Made by a program: the position numbers and the translations under genes. A stretch of 64,000 bases of DNA from Echinarachnius parma (Eukaryota > Echinodermata > Echinoidea > Clypeasteroida > Echinarachniidae), in NCBI GenBank assembly GCA_037951105.1, contig JBAMJV010008883.1, forward strand, positions 1 to 64,000, in the 5' to 3' direction. Positions 60,865-64,000 of this stretch are shown here, piece by piece (the first letter of the stretch is position 1; each line of letters opens with the position of its first letter). The notes beneath the pieces are model-generated. The model had not been told where the DNA came from. It saw nothing but the letters and a program-made list of their open reading frames with translations, and made no database searches.

Positions 60865-63800
60865 CTGTAGGAGGAAGACACAAAAGCACAACTTAAGATG
60901 ACAATTTTGATGGTTAATATACACATTATTTTTATAACAAACAATGTTTGATTAACAGTTAAGAAAGTAAATAAAATAGTATAAGTCAATTAGTCAATAA
61001 ACAAAGAGCGATATCCTACCTTTGAATCTGCTAAACAGAACAAGAGAACATTCCCATGTCTTAGTGCTAAAAACTTAACACTCTTCTTGCAGAGGGCCAA
61101 TTTACACACATCTTATGCTATTTAGAACTCTAATGAAAGGTGAAATTATCAGTTCATTCTTAAAGCATGGTTTTGAGTACAGTACATGGTGGGAAAATTC
61201 TTTCGACCACAGGCCGTCTGTTTTGAATTGGTATTTGGTTTGACTGACCTGTGAAACTGGAGGTTCATGTAGATCCAGCTGCATGGCCTCTGCGACATCA
61301 AGAAAACAGCCTGAATGGAAGGCTACCACATCCTTCACATCCCTGTTTGGACCCCTACAAGGACAAAAAATAACAACAAAATATTAATATTTACTGTAAG
61401 ATCTGTATGACATTTTGATTTAATATGAATCCAACTTTGTACTGCACTCCAAACTTCGGAATACAGTCAAACCTGTCATAGCTGCCAGGTTTCTATAGCA
61501 GCCAACCTGCCACCAAACATGATCCCTTGCAGAGAAAAGGAATGTTATGTAACCTATCGCTAGTGGTCACCTTTCTACAGTGGCCAATGTTCTTGTTTCC
61601 CCGAGGTGCTCACTGTATAGTTATGTGTATACAGGTTTGACTGTATGTACATGTATTGATACTGGGTGCACATATTTGCAGAAGTTTTAGAAAATGCTCG
61701 GCATGTTCAATAAACTTGTTCAGGGCTTAGCCAGATATATCTAGTCTAGGTACTGCACATTTCGAAATCGTTGTCTCCATTGCCCAAATAATTAGTAACT
61801 AAGTTTGACAGATGTACATTCTGGTGACTCTGGTCTAATGGTCCAAGTTCAGCTCTTGACACAGAATAGTCCAGGTTGTAATCAATTAATGCACATTGCA
61901 TCACTTGTATTGTAATATTAGATAGGAGCCTTGGAGGAAACATGCAAATAAACACTTGAAATAAATGTACATGTAGTTATTTGATTAATATTCACCCAAC
62001 ACAAATGATCTACTATTAACATTCCAAAATATCACAATATAGTAATATACTTGTTACTGTATCAAATGAAGCAAAAAATTGATGCATGTCACAAATCACA
62101 ATTGTAACATTTTACCAAAAAAATTATTTGAATAAAGTCTAGTGTTTTCTTATAAATGATCTTTAGATTATGTGGATAGTGTACACATTTAAATTTGTAA
62201 ACAAATTACATTCATTGTTGAATTTGCCTAGATTTTAAGAATGATGATTATATGTACATTAAAGGGACTTAGTAACATTGCCCAAATCTTCAAAATAACA
62301 TTTTTATTCTAGCGGTTCCCTCATACCTTGTTGTATTTGTATTACCAATAAAATCATGGGACAGGTTTCGGTTTTTCAAATTTCCTTTTCGTTACAAAGA
62401 TATGTACGATTTAGTATTCAGATAAGAAAAACTGCCCCAGAGTTTTTCTTACCGTGTACAAAGTGAGTGCAGTGAGTTTGTGACTATCACTTTGCATTTT
62501 CGCTCATTACTTGGCCATGCAATGTCCATTTGACTTGAAATTTTAACACAATACCCTGTGGACATCTGAGATAACAACAATATACATTGCATCAACCCTT
62601 CATCACTTTTTGCACATGTCAACAAAGTTACTAGATCCCTTTAAAGAGGAAACATTTTAAAGAAAAGGAATGCTGAACAATGTAAGTTAAATACAACATA
62701 GATGATGCAAACAAATACAGTGAAGATGATTTCTAAATTACCCATGGTCATTGACATGAACAGCCTTCAGAATACCAACAGCAGCTGTAGTGATGCGGTC
62801 AAAGCCCTGTCCAACATGGTCGGCATGGCAACGCGTCCTGTCCTCCACTAGGACCTCTCTTGGTTCCGACACACGTGGCAGGTATTGCAAGTTCCTTAGC
62901 TCATTCAATCTGAATCAGAAATCGGAATTTAGAACCTTTAAATATTTAATGACAGTCCAAAATAGCATTCTTTCTTTTCATTAAGGTGCAATTAACAGAA
63001 CTGTACTGAAAAAAGATGTACAATGTGTATCTTTATTACAGTAGACTGCATTTTGAAATTAGAATTTAAATCAGAATCACAGGATGCCATGAAAATATAT
63101 TTCTCTCTCGAAATAAAAGATACTTTTATGTCTACAATAAAAAGGAATACAATAAAAGTCTAAAATGGTTTGAAAAAACACCCAACACTGTGACACATTT
63201 AATTTATCTTGGTCTAAATACAAACTAAGCAATATTGTGCAAGGCTTGTTCTTGGGGAAGACTTCATAAACATTGTTATCCCTATGAGGCCAATAAAGAG
63301 GTGTGACGATTAAGTGACTTTATATTTTGTATAATCCATAGGGCTAAGCCGAAGCATATCAACAGCAAAAATGTTTGAATAAATGCATGGCCTAGTTAGT
63401 TACTTTTATAATGTAACCTTTCCTATCAACAAAAAAACACACACACAATAAAAGACTCAACTACAAAAGATTTTAAAAAGAAATAAGAATTCAGAAGATG
63501 AGCGTACCTTCGTTTCTTGGCTGGTGACTTTGGCAGGTCAGCGGGTGGAACTAACTGCTCTCCCGGGCGCACCCACAAGATTGGTCCATCGTTGCTTTCA
63601 CTCTTTGACTCCATCTTCACTGCAGACATGGGGCCCCAGGGCATGGAATGCTTCAGGAACAGATTCTCCTCCAAAAGGCCCAGGAAATCCTCAAAGTAGT
63701 CGCCAACTTCCTCGTTGACGGTCCCGACCAGGCTCATCTGGAGGAGGGGACCGGAACGGTAGGTGCCGTTGCAGTAGGTCTTCTGTACCTCACCATAGAA

Positions 63801-64000
63801 CTCGGGCATCGTGGTGGAGATGATGTCCGACTTGCCCAGCAACTCCCGCTTCACCACCGTGTTCGGGTGTCTTGTTGCAAAGTAGCCGATGAAGTCCGGG
63901 AGGTAGGCAGCAGCATCGTGGACGATCCCCATCACGTGCGCAGACACACCCTCAGAAGATTCCCCAAATACGAGCTCAAAGTACTCCTCAACAAACCTCT
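60097..64000 (-). CDS. RSBN1: RSBN1/RSBN1L orthologue (JmjC-like histone demethylase family), last four exons
   Basis: Exons on the - strand: 64000-63508 (partial), 62909-62742, 61354-61249, 60864-60097; phases 2, 2 and 0 agree at each join. The order of motifs matches vertebrate RSBN1: [58 protein letters not shown], and [12 protein letters not shown]. Members of this family (C. elegans DPY-21, mouse RSBN1) remove a methyl group from H4K20me2 in the nucleus. H-A-D and the His of N-V-I-H would be the Fe(II) ligands by analogy. About 510 residues lie in the window; the N-terminal part is off the right edge. Whether it is RSBN1 or RSBN1L is moot in an invertebrate. Confidence 0.95.
60865..61248. 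other. RSBN1 intron
   Basis: AT-rich with no feature seen. Confidence 0.6.
61249..61354 (-). CDS. RSBN1: RSBN1 internal exon
   Basis: Acceptor TCCTTGTAG and donor GTCAGT on the - strand, phase 2 to 0. [17 protein letters not shown] and [10 protein letters not shown] are the family's hallmark stretches. Confidence 0.94.
61355..62258. other. RSBN1 intron segment
   Basis: Apart from the MITE at 61464-61643, only AT-rich sequence is seen. Confidence 0.5.
61464..61643. mobile_element. MITE 'CAGTCAAACCTGTC', copy 2
   Basis: 180 bases, inverted ends CAGTCAAACCTGT / ACAGGTTTGACTG, TA on both sides. Related to 56664-56789; the GTGGTCAC/GTGGCCA core is typical of a mariner/pogo-type MITE. Confidence 0.8.
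62259..62644. mobile_element. TTAA-flanked TIR element (CTAGTAAC type), copy 2
   Basis: 386 bases, the inverted copy of 11090-11480, with TTAA at both ends. It lies in an RSBN1 intron 98 bases from the exon at 62742. Confidence 0.87.
62742..62909 (-). CDS. RSBN1: RSBN1 internal exon with the H-x-D motif
   Basis: Acceptor TTCTGATTCAG and donor GTAATT on the - strand, phase 2-2. [15 protein letters not shown] opens it, then [13 protein letters not shown], where His and Asp would bind Fe(II) in the JmjC-like fold. Confidence 0.94.
62910..63507. other. RSBN1 intron
   Basis: AT-rich with a short (CA)n at 63437-63447; nothing else is seen. Confidence 0.6.
63508..64000 (-). CDS. RSBN1: RSBN1 exon, cut by the window edge
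   Basis: Open from the window edge to a donor GTACGC on the - strand (63507-63502), phase 2. It contains [24 protein letters not shown]-like [19 protein letters not shown] and W-V-R-P-G-E-Q, and ends in a basic S-P-A-K-K-R-R run that may be a nuclear localisation signal. Confidence 0.95.

Noticed and set aside
63517..63718. Two small + strand frames
   Set aside because: Antisense shadows of the RSBN1 exon.

Overview
This is a window of animal genomic DNA, AT-rich and full of introns and mobile elements. GT-AG introns with consistent phases, a tRNA-derived SINE, LINE fragments and many small inverted-repeat DNA transposons point to a marine invertebrate deuterostome. An echinoderm is my best guess (moderate confidence; no database search was possible).

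Two genes can be supported, lying tail to tail. On the + strand, from about 1.2 to 48.2 kb, is a large multi-exon adhesion GPCR. I could chain 27 exons without a single phase conflict from 3348 to the stop at 48233 (5,603 coding bases, about 1,868 residues). The order is: candidate Ser/Thr mucin-like exon(s), LDLa, a six-cysteine module (copy A), Thr/Pro linker, an EGF-like exon split by a transposon (left out of the chain), a degenerate EGF-like exon, a second LDLa, module copy B, a split Ig domain, module copy C, a second Ig, SEA, HormR, GAIN with a GPS site, seven transmembrane helices and a Cys/Ser/Thr-rich tail. The six-cysteine module (about 215 residues, three copies) matches no domain family I can name. 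It is the best candidate here for something undescribed. LDLa plus module seems to have been duplicated as one exon block.

On the - strand, 60.1 to 64.0 kb holds the last four exons of an RSBN1/RSBN1L orthologue, the JmjC-like H4K20me2 demethylase family. Its 5' part lies beyond the right edge.

Introns and the 12-kb intergenic space are packed with mobile DNA: three copies of a 'CAGGGTGGCCC' TIR element (one inside the EGF exon, one carrying a nested pogo-like MITE), several TTAA-flanked elements including one nested in another, a hAT element with a perfect 8-bp target duplication inside a SINE, a Tc1-like inverted repeat, large foldbacks, two RT-bearing LINE remnants, and two 1.56-kb TIR elements with arrays of family-specific 9-10-mers. 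Long microsatellites (CTT, ATTT, CCTT/TTC, TAC) and poly-C runs are frequent. A few single-base frame breaks in repetitive coding sequence could be assembly errors.
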